Counted from the first letter of the stretch, positions 17,514-26,564 are shown. The stretch is 64,000 nt of DNA from Myxococcus eversor (GCF_010894455.1 NZ_JAAIXY010000008.1:248001-312000); one strand, 5' to 3'. The notes: generated by a model from the letters alone, not told the origin. Made by a program: numbers and translations.

Positions 17514-17827
17514 ACCTTGCGAAAGCGCACCACGCCAGCGCCGTCCACCAGCTCGTCCACCGCCGCCGGCCGCCGAGCACGGTTAAAGTCGGATTTGTCC
17601 TCTCCCGGCAACCAGAGCCGGTGGAGCAGGGTCAGCTCCGCGTCCGTGTAGATGACGTGCGAGGCAAGGTGTTCGTTGCCGGTTGCGTCGCGGATGAGTC
17701 GTCGGCTCGGTTGCACGCGCGCCCGCACAGGGGACACAGGTCCCAGAGTTGGCTTGCCGTGAGCATCCCTCCCCATCACCAGGGCGTAGAAGATGGTCTG
17801 ACGGAACCTGTCTGAAGGCGACGCCAT
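17504..17827 (-). CDS. Head-tail joining protein
   Basis: A 107-residue protein starting on the stop codon of the connector gene. It contains VMGRDAHGKPTLGPVSPVRA and SHVIYTDAELTLLHRLWLPG, and ends with VVRFRKVWL, the usual beta-barrel pattern of small head-tail stoppers. The assignment rests on length, pattern and order. Confidence 0.65.
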   Translation of the reverse strand: MASPSDRFRQTIFYALVMGRDAHGKPTLGPVSPVRARVQPSRRLIRDATGNEHLASHVIYTDAELTLLHRLWLPGEDKSDFNRARRPAAVDELVDGAGVVRFRKVWL

Positions 17828-18492
17828 CAGCTCACCCGATGCAGAGCGTAGGGCGCGAGGAGAGCCTGCGCGGCACCCGGGATGGGACTCTTGCCCTCTG
17901 CCTTGGCCGCGAAGTAGCTGACGCTCCAGTCGCCAATCGACTCACTGGCCACCATGGCGTCGACACCTCGCGAGCGGTAGAGCTGAACGGCCGTGAGGAC
18001 GGCGGCCTCCTGCACATCCTCGGGGAGCGTCACCACCATGGCACCGTCGAGCGCCTGCTGTCCTGGGGTGACGTAGCCCCCGTCGTAGACGACGCGGAGC
18101 CCATCCTCGCCACCGTCTCCATGGAAGTCACCGAGCATCCCCGTCACGCCCCCCCCCATGCTCATCGTCGCCCGCCACACGCCGCGCCTGCGCCTCAACA
18201 TGCCGGACGCGGCCAAGCCGCCGGCAATCTCGTACTCGTCAGCGGAGACCTGGTTGCCAGCCTCCCAGACGCCGGAGACAGCCAGGACGGGAGGGCGCTC
18301 CAGGAGAAGCAGGGGGCGCCCGTAGCCTGCCGGGTACTCCACGAGGCCCAGGCCCCGCTCGAAGACCCGGCAGCAGTAGCCCGCCACGGCGCGACTTGCG
18401 GCCGTGACGAGCACTTCCACGCGCGGAGACGCGGGGATGCCCAAGTCATCCGCGACAGTGGAGGCAAGACAGAGGTCCGCAGCTGAAGGCAT
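17827..18492 (-). CDS. Head-tail connector (gp6-like adaptor)
   Basis: A 221-residue protein. The N-terminal helical part (LCLASTVADDLG, VEVLVTAASRAVAGYCCRVF) and the C-terminal VQEAAVLTAVQLYRSRG helix are typical of phage adaptor proteins that bind under the portal. It follows the capsid and decoration genes and overlaps the next gene by 1 bp. Confidence 0.75.
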   Translation of the reverse strand: MPSAADLCLASTVADDLGIPASPRVEVLVTAASRAVAGYCCRVFERGLGLVEYPAGYGRPLLLLERPPVLAVSGVWEAGNQVSADEYEIAGGLAASGMLRRRRGVWRATMSMGGGVTGMLGDFHGDGGEDGLRVVYDGGYVTPGQQALDGAMVVTLPEDVQEAAVLTAVQLYRSRGVDAMVASESIGDWSVSYFAAKAEGKSPIPGAAQALLAPYALHRVS

Positions 18493-18495
18493 GGC

Positions 18496-18939
18496 TCACC
18501 GCACAGGGAATTCGTCGGCGCCGCCAAGAACAAGGGCCGCACCCCATTGCGCGGTGTCCGTGTTAGCCGCCGACAAGTCGGGCGTCACCTTCATACGGAG
18601 GAAGCGCTTGCGGTTGGCGACGCGCAAGTCCACCCGGAGGCAGAAGGCTTGAGGCGCGGCACCACCGGCCACCACCGTCACGGCATTGGCCAGCGTCTCG
18701 TCCGCGCCGAACGCAGTCCCGTCCTCGGACTCGGCCAGCTTCACCGTGGCCTTGAGCGTCTGGCCCGCCGCGCAGTTGGTGCTTCCCGAGAAGAGGAGCT
18801 GCGCGGAGTCGAAGCCGTTGCGGTCCACAGCACCGCTCGTCACCTCGGCGGCGTCGCCCGTCCCGCCGGCCGTGAGCGCACCACCCGCCACCCCGACGGC
18901 TTTGTAGAAGACTTGGAAGTCCTGCGTGTTCGCGTGCAT
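18496..18939 (-). CDS. Small beta-rich virion protein, possible head decoration
   Basis: A 147-residue protein with AGGALTAGGTGDAAEVTSGA near the N-terminus and LRVDLRVANRKRFLRMKVTP towards the end. It is secreted-protein-like in composition but has no signal peptide. AGGAGA precedes the ATG. Its place directly after the major capsid gene suggests a capsid decoration or minor head protein; no family was recognised. Confidence 0.6.
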   Translation of the reverse strand: MHANTQDFQVFYKAVGVAGGALTAGGTGDAAEVTSGAVDRNGFDSAQLLFSGSTNCAAGQTLKATVKLAESEDGTAFGADETLANAVTVVAGGAAPQAFCLRVDLRVANRKRFLRMKVTPDLSAANTDTAQWGAALVLGGADEFPVR

Positions 18940-18966
18940 GTCGTGTCTCCTGGTGATTCCGCGGCC

Positions 18967-20070
18967 TCAGTAGCCCTTGCGCTCCGAGAACGCCTTGTCG
19001 TGCCGCAGCTTGAAGTCCCCTCGGCAGATTCCCCGGAGCGTCGTCTCGTCGTACTCGGCGCGGACGTCGTGCTCGGACAGCACCAGCTCCGTGTCCACGC
19101 CGTAGAGCAGCTGGTCCCACGTGCCGAAGAGAATGCGGCTCGGCGCAATCCGCGTGGACGCCTTGTAGGGGAAGCCGCGCAGCGTGCCCCGGTTGAGCAT
19201 CTCGTCCCGGAAAATCCACGTGCCGCCGTCCTTCAGCCCCAGCAGCGCCGTTTCCCGCGTCGGGTGCAGCAGGAAGCCCGGACGCCGCAGCTTGATGTTC
19301 GCCTTGAGGACGTCCTCCACCATGCCGTCCACGTCCGCGAGGTAGTGGTCCGCGCTCGTCCCGCTCCGGGCCTTCGAATGCGAGGACTCCATCTGCGCGA
19401 GAACGCCCTTCGGGTTGGGACCCTGGCCGTCACCGTTGAGCGCCGCCTCGTCCATGCCATCCGCCGTCGCCTCGCGGAAGTCCTCGGCAACGCCCGCGTC
19501 ACCCACCGCCGGGTTGCGCAAGAGGTCGTTGGAGATGTCGGCCAGAATCATCGCCTTGTGGGCTTTGAGCACCACCTTCCCGTGCGAGGGCTGCGACTTC
19601 TCCACCTTCTCGCCTTCGCCAATCCACTTGAAGGTGACGCTTCCGGTCTTCTTCCCGAAGTGCAACTCGCCTTTGAACGGCACCGTGCGCGCCCCCAACG
19701 CGAGGACGACGGAGTCAGGACGGAGGAACTCAATCATCTCCCCGGCCTCCTGCACCGGCACCAGCACGCCAGCCGAGCTGAAGACGCTCTCCTGCACCGC
19801 CTTCTGGACGTCAGCGCCACCGAAGCGCTTGGCCTGCTCCAGCACCGCCTCCCGCGTCGGGTTGCGGCCCGCGTTGACGACGGCCTTCAGGTACGCGCCG
19901 AAGCCGCTCAGACTCTTCAGGATGCCAGGGACCTGGCTGTCCTCGGGCTTGGACTTCGCACCGAGGAAGCCGGCAAGCCCGTCACGCTGGCCCTTGGCCT
20001 GCTCCATCAGCTGCGCGGCCACGAGAGGGCCCAGGGACTTCGCCACTTCCTGCATCTGCTCGGGGGTCAT
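18967..20070 (-). CDS. Major capsid protein, HK97 fold
   Basis: A 367-residue protein. The first ~100 residues are helical (VAAQLMEQAKGQRDGLAGF), resembling the cleaved delta/scaffold domain of HK97-type capsids. The body shows HK97 features: a beta-hinge (HFGKKTGSVTFKWIGEGEKV), the long spine helix region (ADISNDLLRNPAVGDAGVAE), a P-domain helix after DHYLADVDGMV, and the final DGGTWIFRDEML...GFPYKAS pattern. The start overlaps the protease stop, so assembly genes are coupled. Confidence 0.9.
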   Translation of the reverse strand: MTPEQMQEVAKSLGPLVAAQLMEQAKGQRDGLAGFLGAKSKPEDSQVPGILKSLSGFGAYLKAVVNAGRNPTREAVLEQAKRFGGADVQKAVQESVFSSAGVLVPVQEAGEMIEFLRPDSVVLALGARTVPFKGELHFGKKTGSVTFKWIGEGEKVEKSQPSHGKVVLKAHKAMILADISNDLLRNPAVGDAGVAEDFREATADGMDEAALNGDGQGPNPKGVLAQMESSHSKARSGTSADHYLADVDGMVEDVLKANIKLRRPGFLLHPTRETALLGLKDGGTWIFRDEMLNRGTLRGFPYKASTRIAPSRILFGTWDQLLYGVDTELVLSEHDVRAEYDETTLRGICRGDFKLRHDKAFSERKGY

Positions 20071-20729
20071 CGCATCTCCTTGAAGTGCTGCAAGAGGGCC
20101 TCGGCTGTGTGCTTGGCCAGGGCGTTGACGTCGGGGGCTGGAGGGAGCGCGGCCTTGCTCCGCTCGCGCTCATCGAGGGTGGCGACCACCGCCTTCGCCA
20201 CGTCCTGGATGAAGGCGGCGCGCTCGTCGGCCAGTTCCTTCACCCGGACTGCGCGCTGGTTGCCCGGAATGAGGACGACGGAGATTTCGAGCAACTCCTG
20301 TTGCTCGCAGTCGAATCCGCCACGCTCGTTCTCGTGGTAGCGGTGCATGAGGTAGCGCACCGACACGGCATTCAGAATGCCGCGTGCGACCTTGCTCTCC
20401 ACCTTCCGAGCGAAGTCGTCTTCCTGGTCGAACTCGATGTCCACCAGAAGGGCATCGCCCTGGACGTACGCGCGCCCTTTGCCGATGGGCAACACGTCCT
20501 TCCGGCCCGTGCCGAAGAAGCCACCGGAGCCGTCGTCGTGGTTGTAGAGGACGACGGGGTTGGCGTTGAAGGCGTCCAGCATCCAGCCCTGGACGCTCAA
20601 CCGGTCGTTGTAGCGGTCGAAGTCGCCGTCGTTGGCGCGAAAGGTATGGAGCCTCGGCGCGCCCTTGGCCGGCTCTGGGGCGTCCTTCTGGACTGTGAAG
20701 AAGCGGGCTCTGGAGAGAGGTGCAGGCAT
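20067..20729 (-). CDS. HK97-family prohead protease
   Basis: A protein of about 220 residues. The conserved motifs are YNHDDG (catalytic His near residue 65) and ARGILNAVSVRYL (catalytic Ser). It cleaves the capsid delta domain during maturation. A GTG one codon upstream (20732) is an alternative start; both follow AGAGAGG from the start-associated repeat, with 8 or 11 nt from the core. The divergent DUF4062 cassette lies just beyond that repeat. Confidence 0.88.
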   Translation of the reverse strand: MPAPLSRARFFTVQKDAPEPAKGAPRLHTFRANDGDFDRYNDRLSVQGWMLDAFNANPVVLYNHDDGSGGFFGTGRKDVLPIGKGRAYVQGDALLVDIEFDQEDDFARKVESKVARGILNAVSVRYLMHRYHENERGGFDCEQQELLEISVVLIPGNQRAVRVKELADERAAFIQDVAKAVVATLDERERSKAALPPAPDVNALAKHTAEALLQHFKEMR

Positions 20730-20732
20730 CAC

Positions 20733-20768
20733 CTCTCTTTATGGGGACGCTTTCCGCGAATGGCTCGG
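20733..20768 (-). repeat. Start-associated repeat, copy 3
   Basis: The minus-strand core is GCGGAAAGCGTCCCCATAAA, then AGAGAGG and the protease start. The match extends upstream (CCATTCGCG), as in the copies at 25.3, 27.1 and 29.7 kb. Confidence 0.88.
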
Positions 20769-20968
20769 AGCAGAGTCACAAAAACCCCACCCCAAAAAGA
20801 AGGTCGGCGAGCTTTCATTCTCATTGACGCCGCCCCTCACATTCCCGGCATCCCGCATATCAGGCGGTCTATTGTGCCGGCCGTTTCGTTCTTCCAGACT
20901 ACTGATGCACGATGCCCACCACTTCCCACCATAGTCGCACATCGAAGCTCACCTGAGAGGAGTCTCAC

Positions 20969-21994
20969 ATGAGAAGAAAGCTGCTCGTCTTTATTTCCTC
21001 CACCTTTAAGGACCTCCGGGACGAACGACAAGCCGCTGTTGAAGCAGTCCTCGAAGCCGGTCACATCCCTGCGGGAATGGAACTCTTCACAGCCGGAAGC
21101 ACAAGCCAACTGGAAGCAATCAAGAAATGGATAGACGATTCGGATGCATTTCTCTTAATCCTCGGAGGTCGATACGGCACCATCGAGCCCAAGAGCAAAA
21201 AGTCGTACACCGAGCTCGAGTACCAACGCGCTATTGAAAAGGGATTGCCTCACTTCGCAGTCGTCCTTGGCGAAGCCGCACTTAACAACAAGGTAGCGCA
21301 ACTAAAGGCCGATGCACTCGAGCAAGAGCATCCAGGCCATCTGAAGAAATTCAAATCATCGGTCATGAAAAAGATGTGCAAGATCGCCAACGACAGAAAC
21401 GAGATTAAGCTGGCAATACACATGTCTCTCAAGGAAATTACCGAAGGCAATCCAAAGCGAGGATGGGTGCCAGCGACAGAGACGCCGGACGCTGCCGACA
21501 CGATTACCGAACTAAAAGCTTTGGTTGCGGAAAATAGAGACCTTAGGAAGCAAGTCGCGTCCCTCGAAGCCAAGGTCGCAAACACCCCAAAGCCGGAAGA
21601 CAAGAGTGCTGAATTCTTGCGAGTATTCGAAGCCTTAAGCAAACTGGAATTCGACCTAAATGGAGAGACAATTAGCATTGCGACCGCAGTCTTAAGGTAT
21701 CGAAACCACATCATTACTGGCATAAACAACAGCACTGGGACGGATCAGGCAATGAGGACGCTGTATTTTCAAGTCATACCCACGCTGAAGCTCTATGGAT
21801 TCGTCGAAGACTATACTCGCCCGGGGATAAAATACGACATCCAACGCGCCTCTCAGGAGGGACGCAAATTTCTGGCTTGGATTCATGAACTAGAGGTGTC
21901 AGTCGCTCCCGGCCGTGAACAGATGGCCGACAATACTTCTACTAGTCCACCGACAGACAAGTCAGCCTCCACGACAAGCACAAATAAGGCATGA
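20969..21994 (+). CDS. DUF4062 domain protein, antisense cargo
   Basis: A 341-residue protein; GAGAGGAG precedes the ATG. The N-terminal DUF4062 domain (about 4-110) shows VFISSTFKDLRDER, AGHIPAGMELF, WIDDSDAFLLILGGRYG and SYTELEYQRAIEKG. A coiled coil follows near 185-215 (ALVAENRDLRKQVASLEAKV), then a winged-helix-like C-terminal part and a Ser/Thr-rich tail. DUF4062 is a TIR/SLOG-like fold usually fused to NTPases; here it stands alone. The gene is A/T-rich, opposes the late operon, and sits between the protease and portal genes, which are normally adjacent. A signalling or defence role is plausible but unproven. Confidence 0.85.
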   Translation: MRRKLLVFISSTFKDLRDERQAAVEAVLEAGHIPAGMELFTAGSTSQLEAIKKWIDDSDAFLLILGGRYGTIEPKSKKSYTELEYQRAIEKGLPHFAVVLGEAALNNKVAQLKADALEQEHPGHLKKFKSSVMKKMCKIANDRNEIKLAIHMSLKEITEGNPKRGWVPATETPDAADTITELKALVAENRDLRKQVASLEAKVANTPKPEDKSAEFLRVFEALSKLEFDLNGETISIATAVLRYRNHIITGINNSTGTDQAMRTLYFQVIPTLKLYGFVEDYTRPGIKYDIQRASQEGRKFLAWIHELEVSVAPGREQMADNTSTSPPTDKSASTTSTNKA

Positions 21995-22083
21995 ACATTG
22001 CTGATACACAAATTAAATACATGCCCTCCTGGGCGCATTCTATTGGATTACATAGTCATTGCACACATAGGGAAGCCGTGTCG

Positions 22084-23397
22084 TCATCCGAGCCCATTAT
22101 CATCCCCAACTTTCGCTAGTCGTCCGGAAGATGGCGACTGTCCCGGCAAAAGCAACGGATACCCCTGCCGATTGGGGTCCGGCCGTAGCCCCGCCAACTC
22201 TCGCCACTCATCGTACGAAAATGCCTCCGGCAAAGCCCCCATGACGCGGAGCTGGTGCTCGCGGTCGGCTGGAACGGGGCTGTCGTAATCGAGAATGGCC
22301 CCGTCGTCGCCCAGCAGAGTCATCAGCCGCATCTGATATTCAGTGCGGAGGAACTCCATGCGCGGAAGGGTCGCCTGCTCGGCGAGGTTCTCCCGTGCAG
22401 CAAAGGCCGTGGCCTTGTTCGAGCTGGAGATGTCTCCGACGATTTCAGGCGGTACCCGAAACGTCATCCGCACGAAATCCATGAGGAAGCGCCGCAGCTC
22501 CACCAGCTGCATGTCCTTGAAGCTCGTGTCGAGGCGCGCAAACGTCACCTTGCCACTGGTGATGAGGAGCTTCCCTGCCTTGTCCGGCCCCTGGTGCTCG
22601 CGCGCCAGCGACTCCTTGAATGCCTTCGCGCCCGCGCTGTTCGCGTCGGACAGGCCCTCAATCGAGGCGATGGCCGGCGGCAGCATGTTGTTCCAGAAGG
22701 ACGTTTTGAGGAACCGCGCCACGTACTCGTCGGTATCCAGCTCGTCCCCCAGCGCGTAGGCCGGGCCGATGCCGCGCCCCAGCGGGTCCTCAGGGTCCAA
22801 GCTGCGCAGGTGCAACACGTCGCTGGCCGCAATCTCCCGCGACACCTTGCCCACCGTCACCGTGTACGTGCGTTGCTCGCGAGGTACATCGAGCGCAGGC
22901 AACCGCGTGACGGTGCTTGGGGGCACTGGCCAGAAGCCCACCGGCACACCGCCCACGCGCTCCAGCACCAGGAACGCCTCGCCCACCAAATCCAGGTACA
23001 CCTGTACGAGCTTCGTCACGCTACGTCCGGTAAGATGGTCGTTCGGGTCCGAGAGCAGCTTGAGGACGGGATGGTCCGGAACCTCCTGAGCCTCGCCCGC
23101 ATCCAGCATCGCCTTCAGTCGCCCGGCCCGGACTTCTCGCGTCGCACTTCGCAGCGCGTAGTCCTTCACGGGCTGCCCGTCCTTCTGAACGCGCCGGTAG
23201 ACACGCCACTGCACGCCCGCCACCGAGTCGGCCACGACGTCCACACAGGCGCGGAGCCACGGCATTTCCCGGTACGCGGAGAGGAGCTGCGCAGTCCCGC
23301 GACGCGGCGGCGCCTGCTGCCAGCGCGACAGCTCCAGCCCTGTCCCCTTGCGCGGCTCGTGGCCCACCGCCGCCTTCATCCGTTCCCAGAAGCCCAT
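22084..23397 (-). CDS. Portal protein, HK97 family
   Basis: A 437-residue protein from the ATG at 23397 (GAGG upstream), rather than the longer frame. It has WLRACVDVVADSVAGVQWRV, the portal-typical HPVLKLLSDPNDHLTGRSVTK-like block, EAFLVLERVGGVPVGFWPV and FRVPPEIVGDISSSNKATA. It forms the dodecameric DNA channel at the head vertex. The C-terminus ends near the convergent DUF4062 cassette, across a 90-bp A/T-rich gap. Confidence 0.88.
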   Translation of the reverse strand: MGFWERMKAAVGHEPRKGTGLELSRWQQAPPRRGTAQLLSAYREMPWLRACVDVVADSVAGVQWRVYRRVQKDGQPVKDYALRSATREVRAGRLKAMLDAGEAQEVPDHPVLKLLSDPNDHLTGRSVTKLVQVYLDLVGEAFLVLERVGGVPVGFWPVPPSTVTRLPALDVPREQRTYTVTVGKVSREIAASDVLHLRSLDPEDPLGRGIGPAYALGDELDTDEYVARFLKTSFWNNMLPPAIASIEGLSDANSAGAKAFKESLAREHQGPDKAGKLLITSGKVTFARLDTSFKDMQLVELRRFLMDFVRMTFRVPPEIVGDISSSNKATAFAARENLAEQATLPRMEFLRTEYQMRLMTLLGDDGAILDYDSPVPADREHQLRVMGALPEAFSYDEWRELAGLRPDPNRQGYPLLLPGQSPSSGRLAKVGDDNGLG

Positions 23398-23405
23398 CGC
23401 CAACC

Positions 23406-24821
23406 TCACAGACAGAAGAAGGAATCCGCGAACACCAGCTCGTGGACGCCCCACAACAGGGCATCCACCCGGTCATCGCGGCGGCCGTTGATGCCGCTGA
23501 ACTTGGACAGCTGGGCCTCGAGCTTCGGGAAGGTGCCCACCAGCTCGATGCGCCCCGTCTCCGCCAGCGCGCTCACCGGCTCGGCGCGCTTGGACTTGGC
23601 CTCGCGAGCGCGGACGGGCTTCACGTTGACGTGGACGCCCATCTCAGAGGCCACCGTCTGAATCGTCGTCTCGACCATCTCCCCGCCCGAGTTCACCTCG
23701 GCCACCAGGGCGTCGCATCCGAAGGCGAGGTACTCGCGAATCGCGGAGGCTGCCCACTCACGCGGCGAGCCCCGGAGGCTGGCATCCTTGAGCACCGAGA
23801 CGCGCTTGAGTGACGCGCCATCCGTCCCGACAAGCGGACTGTTTCTCACGCCCTGGACGATGATGCCCGTCTCGTCCGAGCCCGTCTCGCTGGTGGGCGC
23901 AGGGTCCACGGAGACGATGCGCCTGTCCAACGCCCGCGCGTACTCGTGAGCGTCCGCCTCCACGCGGCCCCATCGCGCCGAGCCGAAGATGGCCCCCGGC
24001 ACGTCCATCAGCAGCTTGCCGAGGACTTCCTGTTGGCCCCAGCGCGTGTGCATGAGGGCCTTCATGGTGGCCACGGCACTGGGCGCCAGGTTGGCGCGGT
24101 TGGCCAACGAGGAACCCGTCCGCAGCACTACGCCAGCCCGAAGCGCCTTCGTCTCCGCATCGGAGAAGAGAAGCTCCTCCAGCTTCTTCAGCGGGCGTGG
24201 AGTCCCTGTCAGAAGAAGCTGGGGCGGGTTCGCCGCGGTGCCAATGCGGAGCACCATGGGGAGCTGGTCCAGCGCGGCCATCTCATGCTTCCAGGAGGCG
24301 GGCTCGTCCCCCCACGCCCAGCCGCAGTTGGGGCCACGCAGACGGTCCGGCTTATCCGCCGAGTAGCAGATGGCATAGACGCCGTTGGGCCACGTCACGC
24401 GCCGCTTACTGGGCTCGTACACCGGCATGAACCACGGGGGCGACAAGGCGAGGATGCCGCTGGAGCCGCGAATCATGGTGTCGCGCACGTCCGCCGCCGT
24501 GGGGCCAATGAGCGCGCCAATCGTCTTCGCCTCGCGGGCCTTCTGAATCACCCAGCGCGCGCCCGACCAGGTCTTTCCGAAGCCCCGGCCCGCCATGATG
24601 AAGCACGTGGCGAACGAGGCCGGCGGCATCTGCTCGCGGCGCGCCCAGAAGTCCAAGTCATGAACGAGCGTCTCCACCTCCGGATGGGTGAGCCGACCGA
24701 AGAGACGCGCGAGTCCCTGGCGGGTGCGTGCCTGCTTCACCAGGAACGCAGCAGGAGACTCATCAGGAGCGAGGTGGTCCACCAGCACCGAGAAACGCGA
24801 GCACCGAGAGTCACGAGACAT
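23406..24821 (-). CDS. Terminase large subunit
   Basis: A 471-residue packaging motor. The ATPase domain shows Walker A AGRGFGKTWSG near residue 73, a Walker B-type WAWGDEPASW, and the coupling motif LLLTGTPRP. The nuclease domain has VSVDPAPTSETGSDETG (first Asp), ALVAEVNSGGEMV, and DDRVDALLWGVHEL (final Asp pair). It starts 11 bp before the small-subunit stop, giving an overlapping coupled pair. Confidence 0.93.
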   Translation of the reverse strand: MSRDSRCSRFSVLVDHLAPDESPAAFLVKQARTRQGLARLFGRLTHPEVETLVHDLDFWARREQMPPASFATCFIMAGRGFGKTWSGARWVIQKAREAKTIGALIGPTAADVRDTMIRGSSGILALSPPWFMPVYEPSKRRVTWPNGVYAICYSADKPDRLRGPNCGWAWGDEPASWKHEMAALDQLPMVLRIGTAANPPQLLLTGTPRPLKKLEELLFSDAETKALRAGVVLRTGSSLANRANLAPSAVATMKALMHTRWGQQEVLGKLLMDVPGAIFGSARWGRVEADAHEYARALDRRIVSVDPAPTSETGSDETGIIVQGVRNSPLVGTDGASLKRVSVLKDASLRGSPREWAASAIREYLAFGCDALVAEVNSGGEMVETTIQTVASEMGVHVNVKPVRAREAKSKRAEPVSALAETGRIELVGTFPKLEAQLSKFSGINGRRDDRVDALLWGVHELVFADSFFCL

Positions 24822-25281
24822 GGCCGTCCCCCTCGTCTGCGTCGGTGGAGCTGGAGGCGCTCGCCTCGGGCTCGGGCGCGTCCGGGAGGAAGCGGCCCAG
24901 GCGCTCCATCAGCAGCTCGCGCAGGGCCTTCTCGTCGGCGGCCTTGTCCTCGGGCGCCTGCAATTCGACGTTGTCGCGCCTCCCGTAGAGGTCGGGGAAT
25001 CGACGCGAGAGAAGCCACTGGACGTGCTTGGGGTTGTGAGACGCGGCGGCCTGGAGCATGTCCGTTGCCCCCGCCATGAACTTCGCTTCCGCCTCGTTCA
25101 CCGAGAGGAAGAAGTCCCGGTACAGGCCGCGTTGTTCTCCGGCGCCTCGGTGATACCAGCGCGAGAGGGTGTGCTCCTCGACGCCCACGAGGCCGGCAAC
25201 GGCACGACGGAACAGACCGCGCTCCAGGTGGGCGCAGATGTCAGCCTGCAACTCAGGGGTGAGCTTTGTTGGACGAGCCAT
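24811..25281 (-). CDS. Terminase small subunit
   Basis: A 156-residue protein with an N-terminal helix-turn-helix-like segment (QADICAHLERGLFRRAVAGL, VEEHTLSRWYHRG), then FMAGATDMLQAAASHNPKHV and LSRRFPDLYGRRDNVEL, as in DNA-recognition subunits. The acidic C-terminal tail probably binds the large subunit. A start-associated repeat ends 12 nt upstream. Confidence 0.88.
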   Translation of the reverse strand: MARPTKLTPELQADICAHLERGLFRRAVAGLVGVEEHTLSRWYHRGAGEQRGLYRDFFLSVNEAEAKFMAGATDMLQAAASHNPKHVQWLLSRRFPDLYGRRDNVELQAPEDKAADEKALRELLMERLGRFLPDAPEPEASASSSTDADEGDGHVS

Positions 25282-25283
25282 TC

Positions 25284-25315
25284 ATCCCCTTCAATGGGGA
25301 CGCTTTCCGCGACTG
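25284..25315 (-). repeat. Start-associated repeat, copy 4
   Basis: The minus-strand core is GCGGAAAGCGTCCCCATTGA, with upstream match CCAGTC and a GAAGGGG run before the terminase small subunit start. Confidence 0.88.
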
Positions 25316-25320
25316 GTCCG

Positions 25321-25500
25321 GAGTTCTCTTCAAACTTTCATTCAGCGGGCCGAACAAAACCCGGTAGCCCGCGCCGTTTTTCTCGAAGTTTTTCGAGCGT
25401 GGGGGTCCGCCGAGCAAGACAGGAAAGGGCCCGCCGTCCAAAATCCGGACCCGGGGGGCTCGCTAAGTCCAGCTACAGGTTTCGCATGTGGGACAAGATC
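25321..25500. other. Non-coding region upstream of terminase, possible cos/packaging site
   Basis: No supported gene lies in these 180 bp. It holds two perfect inverted repeats: GCGGGC (25345-25350) with GCCCGC (25367-25372), and CTCGAA with TTCGAG (25382-25397). A very G/C-rich stretch follows near 25400-25465. In many cos phages the packaging site lies directly upstream of the small terminase gene, as here. Confidence 0.35.
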
Positions 25501-25809
25501 TCACCGAGCGACCTGGGCGAGCCGCGCGTTGCACGCCGCGACGTCCGCGCAGAACACCCGCCAGACGTGCAAGAAGGCCCCGCCCTCGCTCGTTTCGGTG
25601 ACGTCGAGCCGTCCCCGTCCCTTGCGCACCAGGAAGCCACAGAGCGAGCACCGGGCCGCGTACCTGTTGCGACGCAGCTCCGGTTCCCTGTCTGCACACG
25701 CGAGGTGACGTGGGCCTGTCGCCAGCTCGTAGGCGATGCGCTCACCCTCCAGGATAGGCGCGCCACACGCCGCGCACGGCCCGCCCTTCCTGGCGACAAG
25801 CACCGGCAC
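25501..25809 (-). CDS. Zinc-binding Cys-rich protein
   Basis: A 102-residue protein with two CxxC pairs (CAACG near 12-16, CSLCG near 55-59), further Cys residues (ACAD, FCADVAAC) and a His, consistent with one or two treble-clef or ribbon zinc sites. The GTG start shares one base with the sigma factor stop, so it is coupled. It lies between the sigma factor and the terminase, where HNH-type proteins are common, but no HNH motif is visible. Confidence 0.7.
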   Translation of the reverse strand: MPVLVARKGGPCAACGAPILEGERIAYELATGPRHLACADREPELRRNRYAARCSLCGFLVRKGRGRLDVTETSEGGAFLHVWRVFCADVAACNARLAQVAR

Positions 25810-26564
25810 TAGAGGAGCCTCCCACTCAACCGCGCGCGCAGCTCGTCATGAGCCTGGGCCAACAGCTCGTCGACACGTCGACGGGACATGCCCCACCTCG
25901 TAGCCACGGCACGCGTCCCCTCGCGTGGCATGCCGATGCCGTAGATGCGGGAGAGAAGCTCCTCCTGCTGGGGCTCCAGCTCCGCGAGCGCACGTTGCAC
26001 CAGGACGGACCGCTCATGCGCGATGAGGACGGACACGAGACTGTCCGCCTCGCGTGCGCGTCTCTCGTCATTCTTCCGCGTCGCGGACCTGGAGAGCTCC
26101 TGCTCTGGCGCGTCTTTGCTGACGAGGTCCACGGCCTGCTGCCACTTGCCCTTGCCGCGCTGGGCCCGGTCCGGCAGACACACGTCCGCTCGGTGCAACC
26201 GGATTTGGTCCATGATGGCTCGGTGGGCACGCCACTTCACCCACGTCGCGAAGCTCTGCTCTCCGCGCTTCGAGCGCTGATACGTATCAACCGCCTTCAC
26301 GGCCTCCATCGCCGCGACTTGGACGAGGTCCTCCCGCGACAGGGAGCCTCGCGACTTGTCGAAATCGCACGCGAGCTTGCGCAGCTCGGGCATCAGCACG
26401 TCCATCAGCTGGCCGGAGTACTCGCGCTCGGACTGAGCGTCCCCTGACGCTCGGCACCCGCGAATCGCGAGGACCAACATGTCGACCAACTCTCGGGACA
26501 CTCGCGCTCCCCCACGCCCCGACTTCACATCATCCTGCTTCACTGGCCCGCTACCGCACTGCAT
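25809..26564 (-). CDS. Phage-encoded sigma-70 family RNA polymerase sigma factor
   Basis: A 251-residue protein. Region 2 is at about 80-135 (SREDLVQVAAMEAVKAVDTY, EQSFATWVKWRAHRAIMDQI, HRADVCLPDR), and region 4 is near the C-terminus (ELEPQQEELLSRIYGIGMPR, VATRWGMSRRRVDELLAQAH). There is no region 1 or anti-sigma-like extension. It is the first clear gene of the leftward late arm, the right place for a late-gene activator. Autoregulation of late transcription is inferred. The promoters it would recognise are not identified. Confidence 0.85.
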   Translation of the reverse strand: MQCGSGPVKQDDVKSGRGGARVSRELVDMLVLAIRGCRASGDAQSEREYSGQLMDVLMPELRKLACDFDKSRGSLSREDLVQVAAMEAVKAVDTYQRSKRGEQSFATWVKWRAHRAIMDQIRLHRADVCLPDRAQRGKGKWQQAVDLVSKDAPEQELSRSATRKNDERRAREADSLVSVLIAHERSVLVQRALAELEPQQEELLSRIYGIGMPREGTRAVATRWGMSRRRVDELLAQAHDELRARLSGRLL

